From Leminorella grimontii ATCC 33999 = DSM 5078 (lineage in GTDB: Bacteria; Pseudomonadota; Gammaproteobacteria; Enterobacterales; Enterobacteriaceae): 64,000 nt of DNA. The position numbers and the translations under genes were made by a program. A model generated the notes under the pieces. It did no database searches, was not told the origin of the DNA, and saw nothing but the letters and a program-made list of their open reading frames with translations. Location of the stretch: NCBI RefSeq assembly GCF_000439085.1, contig NZ_AUUA01000016.1, positions 1 to 64,000 of the forward strand, given 5' to 3'. Shown here piece after piece: positions 51,260 to 60,938 of this stretch (position 1 is its first letter; each line of letters begins with the position of its first letter).

Positions 51260-51975
51260 TGCGTATTTACCGGCCGCTTGGTCCTATCAAGGCCATGACG
51301 TTCGATCTGGACGACACGCTGTACGATAACCGACCGGTAATCGAACGTACGGAAACGGAAGTCATCCAGTTTATGCAGCAGAATTTCCCTCGGGTTGCCC
51401 TGTTGGATAGAGACGGCTTTAACCGCATTCGCGGCGAGCTTCTGGCGCGAGAGCCGGACATCTACCACGACGTCAGCGAATGGCGCCGCCGGGCGTTTGA
51501 AGCTACGCTGCTGGCGCACGGCTATAGCCAATGCGACGCGGCAGAAGGCGCGGCGCGGACGATGGAGCACTTCAGCTACTGGCGCAGCCGCATTGAGGTG
51601 CCACAAGCGACGCATACTACGCTAAGCCTGCTGGCGACGCGCTTTCCTCTGGTGGCGGTCACCAACGGCAACGCAAACCCACAGCTGTTTGGCCTGAGCC
51701 CTTATTTTCAAATGGTGCTTCGCGCCGGGCCTGACGGTCGGGCCAAGCCGTTCGGCGATATGTATTTGAACGTCGCCCGCAGGTTAAATATTGCCCCTCA
51801 GTACATTCTGCACGTGGGGGACGACCTGACGACCGACGTCGCCGGCGCGGTGCGTCACGGCCTTCAGGCGTGTTGGATTAACGATCGCAAGAAGAGCCTG
51901 ACTCAGGTATCCGACGCCCGTTTATTACCCCATATTGAAATTTCTAGATTGGATTCACTGTGTCGGTTGGTATAA
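51259..51975 (+). CDS. yigB: HAD-family phosphatase YigB (FMN phosphatase)
   Basis: 238 residues. Haloacid dehalogenase fold with motif I FDLDDTLYDN, motif II VAVTNGN and motif IV HVGDDLTTDVAGA. In E. coli YigB hydrolyses FMN and related phosphates. The start overlaps the xerC stop (TGATG). Confidence 0.95.
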   Translation: MRIYRPLGPIKAMTFDLDDTLYDNRPVIERTETEVIQFMQQNFPRVALLDRDGFNRIRGELLAREPDIYHDVSEWRRRAFEATLLAHGYSQCDAAEGAARTMEHFSYWRSRIEVPQATHTTLSLLATRFPLVAVTNGNANPQLFGLSPYFQMVLRAGPDGRAKPFGDMYLNVARRLNIAPQYILHVGDDLTTDVAGAVRHGLQACWINDRKKSLTQVSDARLLPHIEISRLDSLCRLV

Positions 51976-51976
51976 T
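51949..51976 (+). promoter_or_regulatory. uvrD promoter
   Basis: TTGGAT at 51949-51954, a 16-base spacer and a consensus TATAAT at 51971-51976. It lies inside the end of yigB. Confidence 0.75.
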
Positions 51977-51987
51977 CGCTCCATCCT

Positions 51988-52003
51988 CTGTATAAATTAC
52001 CAG
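51988..52003 (+). promoter_or_regulatory. LexA box of uvrD
   Basis: CTGTATAAATTACCAG: CTGT-N8-CCAG, the same slightly degenerate right half as the E. coli uvrD SOS box. Just downstream of the promoter, so LexA binding would block initiation until DNA damage. Confidence 0.85.
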
Positions 52004-52017
52004 TATATGGCGCAATA

Positions 52018-54180
52018 ATGGACGTTTCCCTTCTGCTTGAAAGCTTGAACGATAAACAGCGCGAAGCCGTTGCGGCTCCCCGTACCAACATGCTGGTGCT
52101 GGCCGGGGCCGGTAGTGGAAAGACCCGAGTGTTGGTGCACCGCATCGCCTGGCTGTTAGCCGTCGAGCGCTGTTCGCCCTACTCAATTATGGCGGTGACC
52201 TTTACCAACAAGGCCGCCGCAGAGATGCGCCATCGCATTGAACAGCTTATCGGCACCAGCCAGGGCGGCATGTGGATTGGCACCTTCCACGGGCTGGCCC
52301 ACCGCCTGCTGCGCGCCCATCATCTTGACGCCAATCTGCCGCAGGACTTCCAGATTCTGGACAGTGAAGACCAGCTTCGCCTGCTCAAGCGCATCGTTCG
52401 CGCGATGAACCTGGATGAGAAGCAGTGGCCTCCCCGCCAGGCGATGTGGTACATCAACAATAAAAAAGACGACGGCCTGCGCCCTTCCCATATCGAAACG
52501 TACGGCAACCTGACGGAAGGCACCTGGCTGCGCATCTATCAGGCCTATCAGGAAGCCTGCGATCGCGCTGGGCTGGTGGACTTTGCCGAACTGCTTTTAC
52601 GCGCCCACGAGCTGTGGCTGCACAAGCCGCAGATCCTTAATCATTACCGCGAGCGCTTTACCAACATTCTGGTGGACGAATTTCAGGACACCAACCGCAT
52701 TCAGTACGCCTGGATCCGCATGCTGGCGGGCGACGCTTCCAAAGTGATGATCGTTGGCGATGACGACCAGTCCATTTACGGCTGGCGCGGCGCTCAGGTG
52801 GAGAACATTCAGCGCTTTCTTGACGACTTCCCCGGCGCACAGACGGTGCGTCTGGAACAGAACTATCGCTCCACCAAGAACATTCTTACCGCCGCCAACG
52901 CCCTGATTGCCAACAACGATGGCCGCTTGGGGAAAGAGCTGTGGACCGAAGACGGCGCGGGCGAGCCGATTTCTCTGTACTGCGCGTTTAACGAACTTGA
53001 TGAAGCCCGCTTCGTCGTCAGCCGCATTAAGTCCTATCAGGACGGCGGCGGAGCGTTGAACGACTGTGCGATCCTCTATCGCAGCAACGCCCAGTCGCGG
53101 GTGCTGGAAGAGGCGCTGCTACAGGCGTCGATGCCGTATCGCATCTACGGCGGCATGCGCTTTTTCGAACGGCAGGAAATCAAGGATTCTCTGGCCTATT
53201 TGCGGCTTATTTCCAACCCTAACGACGATGCGGCGTTTGAGCGGGTCGTCAATACGCCGACCCGCGGCATCGGTGACCGATCTCTTGACGTTATCCGCCA
53301 CGCGGCCCGCGACCGGCAAATTACGCTGTGGCAGTCCTCGGTTGCGCTGCTTTCAGAGAAGGTTCTGGCCGGGCGCGCCGCCGCTGCGGTACAGCGTTTC
53401 ATTGAGCTGATCGAAGCCCTGACCCGAGAAACCGGCGAGCTGCCGCTGCACGTTCAGACCGATCGCGTCATTCGCGATTCCGGCCTGCGCCAAATGTACG
53501 AACAGGAAAAGGGAGAGAAAGGACAGGCGCGGGTTGAAAACCTGGAGGAACTGGTCACTGCCACTCGTCAGTTCAGCTTCCAGGATGAAGATATGGATCT
53601 GACGCCGCTGCAGGCGTTTTTATCCCATGCCGCGCTTGAAGCGGGCGAAGGGCAGGCCGACGCCTATCAGGATGCGGTGCAGCTGATGACGCTGCACTCG
53701 GCCAAGGGGCTGGAGTTTCAGCAGGTGTTTATCGTCGGCATGGAGGAAGGCATGTTTCCCAGCCAGATGTCTCTGGACGAAGGTGGGCGGCTGGAAGAGG
53801 AGCGCCGACTGGCCTACGTAGGCGTGACTCGCGCGATGCAGAAGCTGACGCTCACCTACGCGGAAACCCGACGCCTGTACGGCAAAGAGGTCTATCATCG
53901 TCCATCGCGCTTTGTCGGCGAACTGCCGCAGGAGTGCGTTGAGGAGGTTCGGCTGCGCGCCAGCGTTTCTCGACCGGTTAATCACAGCCGCATGGGAACG
54001 CCCATCAGCCAGAACGACAGCGGCTATCGGCTGGGCCAGCGGGTGCGCCATCCCAAGTTTGGCGAGGGTACCGTTATCAATCTGGAAGGCAGCGGCGAAC
54101 ACGCGCGCTTACAGATAGCCTTTCAGGGTGAGGGCATCAAGTGGCTGGTGGCTTCCTACGCTCGCCTTGAAACGCTTTAA
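52018..54180 (+). CDS. uvrD: DNA helicase II UvrD
   Basis: 720 residues. Superfamily 1A 3'-5' helicase of nucleotide excision and mismatch repair. Walker A AGAGSGKT near 30-37, DEFQDTNRIQ (II), [13 protein letters not shown] (III) and VGVTRA (VI). The C-terminal Tudor-like segment GQRVRHPKFGEGTVINLEG, which contacts RNA polymerase, distinguishes it from Rep. Confidence 0.98.
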   Translation: MDVSLLLESLNDKQREAVAAPRTNMLVLAGAGSGKTRVLVHRIAWLLAVERCSPYSIMAVTFTNKAAAEMRHRIEQLIGTSQGGMWIGTFHGLAHRLLRAHHLDANLPQDFQILDSEDQLRLLKRIVRAMNLDEKQWPPRQAMWYINNKKDDGLRPSHIETYGNLTEGTWLRIYQAYQEACDRAGLVDFAELLLRAHELWLHKPQILNHYRERFTNILVDEFQDTNRIQYAWIRMLAGDASKVMIVGDDDQSIYGWRGAQVENIQRFLDDFPGAQTVRLEQNYRSTKNILTAANALIANNDGRLGKELWTEDGAGEPISLYCAFNELDEARFVVSRIKSYQDGGGALNDCAILYRSNAQSRVLEEALLQASMPYRIYGGMRFFERQEIKDSLAYLRLISNPNDDAAFERVVNTPTRGIGDRSLDVIRHAARDRQITLWQSSVALLSEKVLAGRAAAAVQRFIELIEALTRETGELPLHVQTDRVIRDSGLRQMYEQEKGEKGQARVENLEELVTATRQFSFQDEDMDLTPLQAFLSHAALEAGEGQADAYQDAVQLMTLHSAKGLEFQQVFIVGMEEGMFPSQMSLDEGGRLEEERRLAYVGVTRAMQKLTLTYAETRRLYGKEVYHRPSRFVGELPQECVEEVRLRASVSRPVNHSRMGTPISQNDSGYRLGQRVRHPKFGEGTVINLEGSGEHARLQIAFQGEGIKWLVASYARLETL

Positions 54181-54375
54181 TTCGCCCGTTTTTCTTTGTT
54201 ATAAAACGCCGCCGAGGCCCGATTGTGTTGCAGCAGTCGGTCAGCGGCAGTCGTTTTCTCCGCGAGCGGCGAATTATCTAACGACCTGATGGAAAAATTA
54301 TTTTTCCCAGCTATCATTTGTCCTGCAATTGCGTTCGGTGGTTGTTAGGCTGCGTCTCTAAATGTTGTTCAACAG

Positions 54376-54405
54376 TTGACAGCCTTTTTCTACTAGGCGT
54401 AACAT
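54376..54405 (+). promoter_or_regulatory. corA promoter
   Basis: A consensus -35 TTGACA at 54376-54381, an 18-base spacer and TAACAT at 54400-54405. The predicted start near 54412 gives a leader of about 245 bases. Confidence 0.75.
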
Positions 54406-54437
54406 GCGCGCACTATTTTCCTACGGGGGCAACAGCT

Positions 54438-54494
54438 TTGGACATTCCCAGTCGATACTGGCTCAAGAATCTTTTAACTAAGTTCAACTTCTAA
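54438..54494 (+). CDS. Candidate corA leader ORF (corL-like)
   Basis: An 18-codon frame from TTG 54438 to TAA, behind a GGGGGC run eight bases upstream. In Salmonella a short leader ORF, corL, couples Mg-dependent Rho termination to corA expression. Position fits but I cannot confirm homology from sequence memory. An alternative is that the leader acts only through RNA structure. Confidence 0.3.
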   Translation: MDIPSRYWLKNLLTKFNF

Positions 54495-54656
54495 GGCTAT
54501 TCCCTTTTGCTGATAGCCTTCGTGGTTGTCAGCGACCTCTTACTCATCGTCGTCGCTACTGAGTCTTATCATCCAGACGTTAGGTCTGCGATGTGTATCT
54601 CAAATTGTTCAACGCGTTGCTCGTGTCGTTACTACTGTAAAAAGAGGGATGACGCT

Positions 54657-55607
54657 ATGCTAAGCGCATTTCAGTTAGCTGACTGCCGTTTGTCTCGTCT
54701 GGAACTGGACGATGGCGATAACTTAACCTCTTCCGTATGGGTAGACCTGGTTGAACCGGAAGATGAAGAGCGGGATCGCGTTCAGTGCGAGCTTGGGCAG
54801 TCGTTGGCAACCCGACCAGAGTTGGACGACATTGAAGCGTCAGCGCGCTTCTTTGAAGACGAAGACGGCCTGCACATCCACTCCTTCTTTTATTACGAAG
54901 ATGCGGAAGACCGCGGCGGTAACGCCACCGTGGCGTTTACCATACGTGAAGGCCGGCTGTTTACGCTGCGCGAACGCGATCTGCCTGCGTTTCGTCTCTA
55001 CCGTATGCGCGCCCGCAATCGAGCCATGATTGACGGCAACGCCTATGAGCTGCTGCTGGATCTGTTTGAAACCAAAATCGAACAGCTGGCTGATGAAATC
55101 GAGAATATCTATAGCGATCTGGAATCCCTCAGCCGCGTCATCATGGAAGGGCATCCGGGAGAAGGCTATGACGAGGCGCTGTCAACGCTGGCCGAGCTTG
55201 AAGATACGGGTTGGAAGGTTCGCCTGTGCCTGATGGACAGCCAGCGAGCGCTGAACTTCCTGGTTCGCAAGGCCCGCCTGCCGAGCAACCAGCTGGATCA
55301 GGCGCGCGAGGTGCTGCGAGATATCGAATCTCTGCTACCGCACAATGAATCCCTGTTCCAGAAGGTCAACTTCCTGATGCAGGCCGCGATGGGCTTTATC
55401 AACATTGAGCAGAGCCGCATTATCAAAATCTTCTCGGTGGTATCCGTGGTGTTCCTGCCGCCGACGCTGGTCGCTTCAAGCTACGGTATGAACTTCAAGT
55501 TTATGCCCGAGCTGGACTGGACCTTCGGCTATCCCGCGTCGATTGGTCTTATGATCGCCGCCGCGGTTGCTCCTTACCTTTACTTTAAGCGCCGCAACTG
55601 GCTTTGA
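54657..55607 (+). CDS. corA: Magnesium/cobalt channel CorA
   Basis: 316 residues, equal to E. coli CorA. A large cytoplasmic N-terminal domain with a long stalk helix, then two C-terminal transmembrane helices with the signature YGMNF between them and a basic end KRRNWL. The start [16 protein letters not shown] at 54657 is conserved; the frame is open 50 codons further upstream without conserved coding content. Expression is probably controlled by the long leader. Confidence 0.97.
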   Translation: MLSAFQLADCRLSRLELDDGDNLTSSVWVDLVEPEDEERDRVQCELGQSLATRPELDDIEASARFFEDEDGLHIHSFFYYEDAEDRGGNATVAFTIREGRLFTLRERDLPAFRLYRMRARNRAMIDGNAYELLLDLFETKIEQLADEIENIYSDLESLSRVIMEGHPGEGYDEALSTLAELEDTGWKVRLCLMDSQRALNFLVRKARLPSNQLDQAREVLRDIESLLPHNESLFQKVNFLMQAAMGFINIEQSRIIKIFSVVSVVFLPPTLVASSYGMNFKFMPELDWTFGYPASIGLMIAAAVAPYLYFKRRNWL

Positions 55608-55655
55608 CCTTAGGCTGTTCCCGTCATTGTGTTCGGATAGTCCCAGCCCTGCCTA

Positions 55656-55683
55656 ACGCCGCATTCTTTACAGAATGCGGCGT
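55656..55683 (+). terminator. Hairpin terminator after corA
   Basis: A perfect 12-bp stem ACGCCGCATTCT/AGAATGCGGCGT with loop TTAC. The T run is displaced by about nine bases, so efficiency is uncertain. Confidence 0.7.
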
Positions 55684-55891
55684 AATACCCTGTTTTTGTC
55701 AAAGAATTACTGCTCGATTGGTATAAAGTGTGCGTTTTACCATAAATAACTTGATAGTCGTCGACGGGAACTCTATTTTTCTATCATTAATCGTCTCGTT
55801 TTAGCTTTAATCGCAAATATAGACTTACGGTCTAAAAATAAAACGGGCGTCCGTCGTTGAGTGCATTATTCTCCAGGCAGGATACTTAACC

Positions 55892-56956
55892 GTGGCAAAG
55901 CGATCGCTCGTTCTTCAGTGGACCATATTACTGACCCTTTCCTTAGCGCTATCGCTGATTATGTTGCACTTCCATCTGCCGGCCGCCATGCTGCTTGGGC
56001 CGATGGTTGTCGCCGTGGTAATGAGCCTGTGCGGCGCGGCTATTCGTATCAATAATCGCTTTTTTATCTCTTCTCAGGCGATCATCGGCTGCATGATCGC
56101 GCAAAACCTGTCTTCTTCTATCCTGGTTTCTCTGGCCGCCAACTGGCCGATCGTTCTTTTTATTCTGCTGTCTACGCTGTTCGCCAGCGGCCTGTCAGGC
56201 TGGCTGCTGGTGCGCTTTAGCCAACTGCCGGGGACTACCGGCGCATGGGGATCGTCTCCGGGCGGGGCGGCGGCGATGGTGGCGATGTCGGAAGACTACG
56301 GTGCTGACGTGCGGTTGGTTGCGTTTATGCAGTATATGCGAGTGCTGTTTGTTGCGGGCTCGGCGGTGCTGGTCGTGCGCATCGCGATGGGCAGCGATGC
56401 GCAGGCCATGACGCAGGAGATAGTTTGGTTTCCGCATCTGGGATGGGACTTCGCCTCAACGCTGCTGCTGGCAGCCGTCGCGGGTTGGCTTGGACGGCGG
56501 CTGCGCTTTCCGTCCGGCACCATGCTGTTTCCTATGCTTATCGGTGCCGGCCTACACGCCGGCGACGTACTGACTATCCAGCTTCCCGAATGGCTATTAG
56601 CCGTTGCCTATGCGTTTATTGGCTGGAGCGTGGGGCTGCGCTTTAACCGTGCGGTGTTTATGCTGGCGATAAGGACGCTGCCGCAGATTATACTTTCCAT
56701 CGTCGGGTTAATGTCTCTGTGCGCCCTGATGGCGCTGGCGCTGACTCACGTACTGGATATGGACTTCCTGACCGCCTATTTGGCGACCAGCCCCGGCGGG
56801 CTGGATACGGTAGCTATTATTGCTGCGGGCAGCGGGGCGGACATGTCGTTCGTGATGGCGATGCAGACGCTCAGGCTATTCAGCATTCTGATGACCGGCC
56901 CGGCGATGGCGAAGTTTATTTCCCGCCATGCGCCGAGAAAAGCGCCGTCAGCGTAA
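55892..56956 (+). CDS. AbrB-family membrane protein
   Basis: 354 residues, GTG start behind AGGATA. A duplicated half (pfam AbrB, formerly ammonia monooxygenase-like) gives about ten hydrophobic segments, with repeated SPGGAAAM and SPGGLDTVA motifs in the two halves. E. coli AbrB belongs to this family; transport or regulatory function is unproven. The 3' end overlaps the convergent rarD by nine bases. Confidence 0.85.
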   Translation: MAKRSLVLQWTILLTLSLALSLIMLHFHLPAAMLLGPMVVAVVMSLCGAAIRINNRFFISSQAIIGCMIAQNLSSSILVSLAANWPIVLFILLSTLFASGLSGWLLVRFSQLPGTTGAWGSSPGGAAAMVAMSEDYGADVRLVAFMQYMRVLFVAGSAVLVVRIAMGSDAQAMTQEIVWFPHLGWDFASTLLLAAVAGWLGRRLRFPSGTMLFPMLIGAGLHAGDVLTIQLPEWLLAVAYAFIGWSVGLRFNRAVFMLAIRTLPQIILSIVGLMSLCALMALALTHVLDMDFLTAYLATSPGGLDTVAIIAAGSGADMSFVMAMQTLRLFSILMTGPAMAKFISRHAPRKAPSA

Positions 56957-57835
56957 CCTTTTTTGCGAGTAAAGCGCGTCCAGAATAAAAATGGCCAGCG
57001 CGACCCAAATAAATCCGAAGGTGATAAGCTTGTCTTCACCAACGCTTTCACCGTAAAAGAGCGTTGCCAAAAGGAACATCAGCGTCGGGCCGATATATTG
57101 GAAAAAGCCCAGCGTTGACAGCTTAAGCTTGGTCGCCGCCGCGGTAAAGAACAGCAGCGGGACGGTGGTGACGACGCCGGCGGCGACAAGCAGCAGGTTT
57201 ACCGACAGGCTGTTTTGCCCCAGATGGCTAGTCGACGAATCGGCGATGAAGAACAGATAGACGATCGCGACGGGCAGCAGCCACAGGGTTTCCATCAGCA
57301 TTCCGCTTTGGGCGTCAACGCCGATTTTTTTGCGCGCCAGCGCGTAAAGGCCGAAGGTGAACGCTAAAATCAGGCTGATGTAAGGCACCGAGCCGAATTG
57401 CCACAGCTGAATCACGACGCCGGCAAACGCAAGAAACACGGCTACCCACTGCATGCGGCGAAAGCGTTCGCCGAGAAACAGCATCCCCAGCAGCACGTTT
57501 ACCAGCGGATTGATAAAGTAGCCCATGCTGGCTTCCAGCATGTGGTGATTGTTTACCGCCCAGATAAACGTCAGCCAGTTGCTGCCGATAAGCAGCGCGC
57601 TGACGGCCAAGAGTAACAGTTTCTTTTTATCCGCGCAGGCTCGGCGCACGTTGCTCCACTGCTTCCCAACGGTTATCAGCAGGATCATGAAAAAGAATGA
57701 CCAGATAATGCGATGGGTCAGAATTTCGTCCGCTGGAACAAAGTCGATAACTTTGAAGTAGGCGGGCGCGATCCCCCAAATAAGATAGGCTGCCAAGGCA
57801 TAGATTATGCCTAAACGGGTTTGCTGAGATTCCAT
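56948..57835 (-). CDS. rarD: EamA-family transporter RarD
   Basis: 295 residues with ten predicted helices in two EamA halves; E. coli RarD has 296. YALAAYLIWGIAPAYFK at the N terminus is typical. Named for a chloramphenicol-sensitivity region of Pseudomonas; substrate unknown. Confidence 0.93.
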   Translation of the reverse strand: MESQQTRLGIIYALAAYLIWGIAPAYFKVIDFVPADEILTHRIIWSFFFMILLITVGKQWSNVRRACADKKKLLLLAVSALLIGSNWLTFIWAVNNHHMLEASMGYFINPLVNVLLGMLFLGERFRRMQWVAVFLAFAGVVIQLWQFGSVPYISLILAFTFGLYALARKKIGVDAQSGMLMETLWLLPVAIVYLFFIADSSTSHLGQNSLSVNLLLVAAGVVTTVPLLFFTAAATKLKLSTLGFFQYIGPTLMFLLATLFYGESVGEDKLITFGFIWVALAIFILDALYSQKRLR

Positions 57836-58137
57836 GAGTAAACGTGACCGAAGTAAGAGTAGAGAATTGAAAAATATAGTCTGACAGTGTACTTCATTTC
57901 GTTAGCCGTTTGTTGCTTAAATTTCCCGCTGACGCAGCGTAAAGCACCGGATCGCGAGGAAAGAGAGATAAGCTGGCGGCGTTGCGCAAGTTTACCTAAA
58001 GACGAATGTATAAAAGTAAAAGCGCTGCGGCCGACCTCGATTTTTCCGCCTCGTTTAGGGGATTTTCCCCCTACAGGGAGGACAAACGGCGGGAATAGGC
58101 CTAGAATAGCCGACATCAAAAGTTACAGGGGGTAAAG
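57836..58137. other. Divergent rarD-recQ intergenic region
   Basis: 302 bases with the two divergent promoters. I find no strong promoter match, RNA gene or small ORF. In E. coli pldA stands before recQ; it is missing here. Confidence 0.5.
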
Positions 58138-59988
58138 GTGTCAACGGCGGTTTTATTAGATTCAGAAGCTTTGGCCGCACGGGTTCTGCGTGACACCTTT
58201 GGCTATCAGCAGTTCAGACCGGGTCAACTGGAAATTGTGACCGAGGCTGCGTCCGGTCGCGACTGCCTTGTCGTTATGCCTACCGGCGGCGGCAAGTCCC
58301 TGTGCTATCAGCTTCCTGCGCTCCTGATGGACGGTATGGCGCTGGTGGTTTCACCGCTCATTTCCCTGATGAAAGATCAGGTTGACCAGCTGACGGCCAA
58401 CGGCATTTCTGCGGGCTATCTGAATTCTGCCCAGACCCGTGAGCAGCAGTACGAGGTGATCTCCGCCTGCCGCCGAGGGGAAATCAAGCTGCTGTACGTT
58501 GCGCCGGAACGCTTGGTGATGGACAACTTTCTTGAGCAGCTCAGCGGCTGGAATTTGTCTTTACTGGCGGTGGACGAAGCCCACTGTATTTCACAGTGGG
58601 GGCACGACTTTCGGCCGGAGTATCGGGCCCTTGGAACGTTGCGCAACCACTTTCCTTCGCTCCCCTTTATCGCCCTGACGGCAACGGCGGACGAAACTAC
58701 CCGTCAGGATATTTTGCGCCTGCTTGCGCTGCGCAATCCGCTCATTCATATCAGCAGCTTCGATCGGCCCAATATTCGCTATACCCTGATTGAAAAGTTC
58801 AAGCCAACCGATCAGCTCCTGCGCTTTGTGCAAAGCCAGCGCGGCAAGAGCGGCATCATCTACTGTAACAGTCGCAAAAAGGTCGAGGACGCCGCCGAGC
58901 GCCTGCGGGCGAAGGGGATGAGCGTCGCGGCCTATCATGCCGGCATGGATAACGAAAGCCGTGACCGAGTGCAGGAAGCGTTTCAACGCGACGATCTGCA
59001 AATCGTGGTGGCTACCGTGGCGTTCGGCATGGGCATCAACAAGCCCAACGTGCGCTTCGTGGTGCATTTCGATATCCCGCGCAATATTGAGTCCTACTAT
59101 CAGGAAACCGGACGCGCGGGGCGCGACGGCCTTCCCGCTGAAGCCGTGCTGTTCTACGATCCGGCCGACATGGTCTGGCTGCGCCGCTGTCTGGATGAAA
59201 AGCCGGAAGGTGAGCTGCGAGAAATTGAACGCCACAAGCTCAACGCGATGAACGCCTTTGCCGAAGCGCAAACCTGCCGCCGCCTGGTGCTGTTGAACTA
59301 TTTTGGCGAAAGCCAGCAAAAGCAGTGCGGCAACTGCGATATCTGCCTTGACCCCCCGCAGCAGTACGACGGCTTGCTGGACGCGCAAAAGGCGCTCTCC
59401 TGCGTTTATCGCGCCGGTCAACGCTTTGGCATCGGCTATATCGCGGAACTCCTGCGGGGTTCCAATAACGCCCGAATTCGCGAATTTGGCCACGACAAGC
59501 TGCCGGTGTACGGCGTCGGCAAGGACAAAAGCCACGAGCACTGGGTGAGCATACTTCGCCAGCTGATCCATTTAGGGCTATTGACTCAAAACGTCGCGCA
59601 GTATTCCGCCCTGCAGCTAACGGAGGCTGCCAGGCCGGTGCTGAGAGGGGAGGTCGCACTACAGCTTGCCGTGCCGAGAGTGCTGAATCTGAAGATGAAG
59701 TCCCGCAGCGCCAGCGCGGCAAAAAGCTTTAGCGGCAACTACGACAGGCGACTGTTCGCCAAGCTGCGCAATTTGCGTAAGGCTATTGCCGATGAAGAGA
59801 ACGTGCCGCCCTACGTGGTGTTTAACGACGCGACGCTGCTGGAAATGGCCGAGCAGCAGCCGACGCGTGAAAGCGAGCTGTTGTCCATCAACGGCGTGGG
59901 GCATCGCAAGCTGGAACGCTTTGGCCAGGCGTTTTTAGCGCTGATCCGCGAGCACCTGATTAGCCCTAATTCGGGCGGTGTCCTGTAA
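58138..59988 (+). CDS. recQ: ATP-dependent DNA helicase RecQ
   Basis: 616 residues, GTG start behind AGGGGG. Superfamily 2 3'-5' helicase of the RecF recombination pathway. Motifs: FRPGQLEIV (motif 0), PTGGGKS (I), DEAHCISQWGHDFRPEY (II), SFDRPNIRY, and YYQETGRAGRDG (VI). The zinc-binding cysteines (CRR...CGNCDIC), winged-helix and C-terminal HRDC domain (about 530-610) are complete. Confidence 0.97.
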   Translation: MSTAVLLDSEALAARVLRDTFGYQQFRPGQLEIVTEAASGRDCLVVMPTGGGKSLCYQLPALLMDGMALVVSPLISLMKDQVDQLTANGISAGYLNSAQTREQQYEVISACRRGEIKLLYVAPERLVMDNFLEQLSGWNLSLLAVDEAHCISQWGHDFRPEYRALGTLRNHFPSLPFIALTATADETTRQDILRLLALRNPLIHISSFDRPNIRYTLIEKFKPTDQLLRFVQSQRGKSGIIYCNSRKKVEDAAERLRAKGMSVAAYHAGMDNESRDRVQEAFQRDDLQIVVATVAFGMGINKPNVRFVVHFDIPRNIESYYQETGRAGRDGLPAEAVLFYDPADMVWLRRCLDEKPEGELREIERHKLNAMNAFAEAQTCRRLVLLNYFGESQQKQCGNCDICLDPPQQYDGLLDAQKALSCVYRAGQRFGIGYIAELLRGSNNARIREFGHDKLPVYGVGKDKSHEHWVSILRQLIHLGLLTQNVAQYSALQLTEAARPVLRGEVALQLAVPRVLNLKMKSRSASAAKSFSGNYDRRLFAKLRNLRKAIADEENVPPYVVFNDATLLEMAEQQPTRESELLSINGVGHRKLERFGQAFLALIREHLISPNSGGVL

Positions 59989-60172
59989 TCGCCAGCGCCA
60001 CGGCTTAAACATCGTCTTTTATCTTTAACAAACGGGAGTACAATAGTATTCCTCGTCGCTTATTGTTCGTTTCTATTTTTTGTTTATACCCTGACTCATT
60101 CGAGTACTTGCAGCCAACGTAGCTGCTACTTGAGGCTCGGCGGGTATACGCTGATATTTTTGAGAGAGTGCT

Positions 60173-60802
60173 ATGACGTTATTTCTAACCGTCGCCGTTG
60201 TGCAGTTTGTTGCGCTGGCGACGCCGGGACCGGACTTTTTCTTCGTTTCCCAGACGGCGGTAAGCCGCTCTCGGCGCGAGGCTATATTCGGTGCTATAGG
60301 CATTACGGTTGGCGTTATGGTGTGGGCCGCCGTCGCCTTGATGGGGCTGCATCTTTTACTGCAAAAAATGGCCTGGCTGCACAGCATTATCGTAGTTTGC
60401 GGCGGCGCTTATCTGTGCTGGATGGGTTTTTGTCTGCTTCGTTCGGTAATGAAAAAAGAGATGTTAAGCCATGACCCGGAGCATGACGTTGCGGCCGTCA
60501 GCGCAAGCCATGCCTTTGTTAAAGGGCTGCTGACCAACCTGTCAAACCCGAAGGTGCTGATTTATTTTGGCAGCGTATTTTCCGTTTTCGTAGGCGACGA
60601 CGTTGCAAGCGGCGCGCGCTGGGGAATTTTCGGGCTGATCGCGGTTGAAACGATACTGTGGTTTTCTCTGGTGGCGTTTGTTTTTGCGCTGCCGGCCATG
60701 CGAAGAGGCTATCAGCGTGCGGCTAAGTGGATCGACGGCGTTGCGGGCGCGCTGTTTGCAGGGTTCGGTTTGAATCTGATTATTTCCAGACTGTCTCTTT
60801 AG
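60173..60802 (+). CDS. rhtC: Threonine efflux protein RhtC
   Basis: 209 residues of the LysE/RhtB superfamily with five to six membrane helices; next to recQ as in E. coli. The N-terminal ATPGPDFFFVSQTAVSRSRREA motif and LLTNLSNPKVLIYFGSVFS are typical. It exports threonine, and may relieve excess from the threonine-fed ilv pathway. Confidence 0.94.
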   Translation: MTLFLTVAVVQFVALATPGPDFFFVSQTAVSRSRREAIFGAIGITVGVMVWAAVALMGLHLLLQKMAWLHSIIVVCGGAYLCWMGFCLLRSVMKKEMLSHDPEHDVAAVSASHAFVKGLLTNLSNPKVLIYFGSVFSVFVGDDVASGARWGIFGLIAVETILWFSLVAFVFALPAMRRGYQRAAKWIDGVAGALFAGFGLNLIISRLSL

Positions 60803-60938
60803 CATTCTTTTAGCGACAGGGAGAGGGGAAATTATTGATTTCCTTATGCCAAAAGATAAGGTACTTTACCTGAGAAACGTTTCATCAGGAGCTATAGGCT
60901 CTTCTGTTTTGGTAAGTTCTCTATCTAGTTAGCCGATA

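Noticed and set aside
54404-54481. 25-codon ATG frame near the corA promoter
   Set aside because: Its ATG overlaps the -10 box, so it would lie upstream of the predicted transcription start.
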